A DNA stretch of 22,721 nucleotides from Fidelibacterota bacterium. GTDB lineage: Bacteria > Marinisomatota > Marinisomatia > Marinisomatales > UBA1611. The stretch is taken from NCBI GenBank assembly GCA_002718285.1, contig PBAR01000022.1, positions 23,354 through 46,074 on the forward strand, read 5' to 3'. A program made the position numbers and the translations under genes. Positions 22,546 to 22,721 of the stretch are shown piece by piece; the stretch's first letter is position 1; each line of letters begins with the position of its first letter. A model generated the notes under the pieces. That model had not been told where the DNA came from. It worked only from the letters and a program-made list of their open reading frames with translations, and made no database searches.

Positions 22546-22721
22546 ATGGCGACTGAATCAAAAAAGGCAAAAGCATTAGAACTTGCAATTTCTCAAATTG
22601 ATCGCCAATTTGGAAAGGGATCAATTATGAGACTTGGAGACAATCAGTTTTCTCAGATGGAAAACGTAATCTCTACAGGATGTTTATCACTTGATGTAGC
22701 CTTAGGTGTGGGTGGAGTTCC
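22546..22721 (+). CDS. recA: RecA recombinase, N-terminal part (cut by window end)
   Basis: The first 58 codons of recA (start [21 protein letters not shown], then [12 protein letters not shown]) are present; the remainder, including Walker A, lies beyond the window. Conserved features are the N-terminal helix, the [10 protein letters not shown] segment, [13 protein letters not shown] and GGVP just before the P-loop. A GGG-containing weak SD (22534-22537) precedes the ATG. It is the last gene of the dnaX-to-recA run, after cinA and thpR. No LexA-type operator is visible in the 12-base gap, so SOS control, if any, would act at a distance or in an upstream gene. Confidence 0.97.
   Translation, partial: MATESKKAKALELAISQIDRQFGKGSIMRLGDNQFSQMENVISTGCLSLDVALGVGGV

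Noticed and set aside
1..22721. CRISPR arrays, tRNA genes, insertion sequences or phage genes
   Set aside because: No regularly spaced repeats, no cloverleaf with CCA-type ends, no transposase, integrase or structural phage genes and no long terminal repeats were found by eye; a tool scan would be needed to be sure.

Overview
The window is AT-rich (clearly below 40% G+C by eye), gene-dense bacterial chromosome. It suggests a diderm bacterium: there is a lipoprotein, several exported proteins, a predicted outer-membrane beta-barrel that ends in Phe, and an ECF sigma factor beside a one-TM protein. CarboxypepD_reg-type and FecR-type exported proteins, AT-rich sequence and sparse Shine-Dalgarno (SD) sites would fit the FCB/marine assemblage, for example Marinimicrobia (SAR406). 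That placement is inference and cannot be proven here. No plasmid, phage, transposase, CRISPR array or tRNA was found.

Layout. 1-2083 (+): the 3' end of a TldD/PmbA-family gene, rmuC, and a small lipoprotein gene. 2118-5126 (-): a 1002-residue UvrD-type helicase fused to a PD-(D/E)XK nuclease with four Fe-S-type cysteines. 5220-6678 (+): ECF sigma factor, a one-TM protein (likely anti-sigma) and a Spy/CpxP-like periplasmic protein, which looks like a compact envelope-stress module. 6836-7918 (+): serC, abutting on its 3' side the minus-strand pair msrA and a two-domain CarboxypepD_reg-like exported protein (7919-9498). 9631-12809 (+): a hotdog thioesterase overlapping a large FAD/4Fe-4S/CCG oxidoreductase of the D-lactate / D-2-hydroxyglutarate dehydrogenase type. 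12838-16773 (+): a FecR-domain/beta-barrel fusion, two little-known proteins, a strong rho-independent terminator and a small exported protein whose start codon lies at that terminator.

16828-22721 (+): large (Alu-containing) SRP RNA, dnaX, ybaB/ebfC, recR, pgsA, pgpA, cinA, thpR and the start of recA. The SRP RNA-dnaX-ybaB-recR order is the classical arrangement known from Bacillus. The protein genes from dnaX on are packed with gaps of 0-12 bases or short overlaps, so they probably form one operon joining clamp loading, recombinational repair, phosphatidylglycerol synthesis and pyridine-nucleotide repair.

This is mostly a housekeeping region and I see no obvious new defence or mobile system. 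The points most worth a second look are: (1) dnaX carries two A9 tracts, one containing the A-AAA-AAG heptamer in the right frame, and slipping either way meets a stop within three codons, suggesting a tau/gamma-type two-product gene; (2) the same DnaX has replaced all four zinc-binding Cys with Ser/Asp without a gap; (3) pgsA appears to start at a rare ATT codon with a strong SD; (4) a terminator whose stem and T-tract also encode the start of a signal peptide; (5) FecR fused to a beta-barrel; (6) a large-form SRP RNA in a diderm-looking genome.
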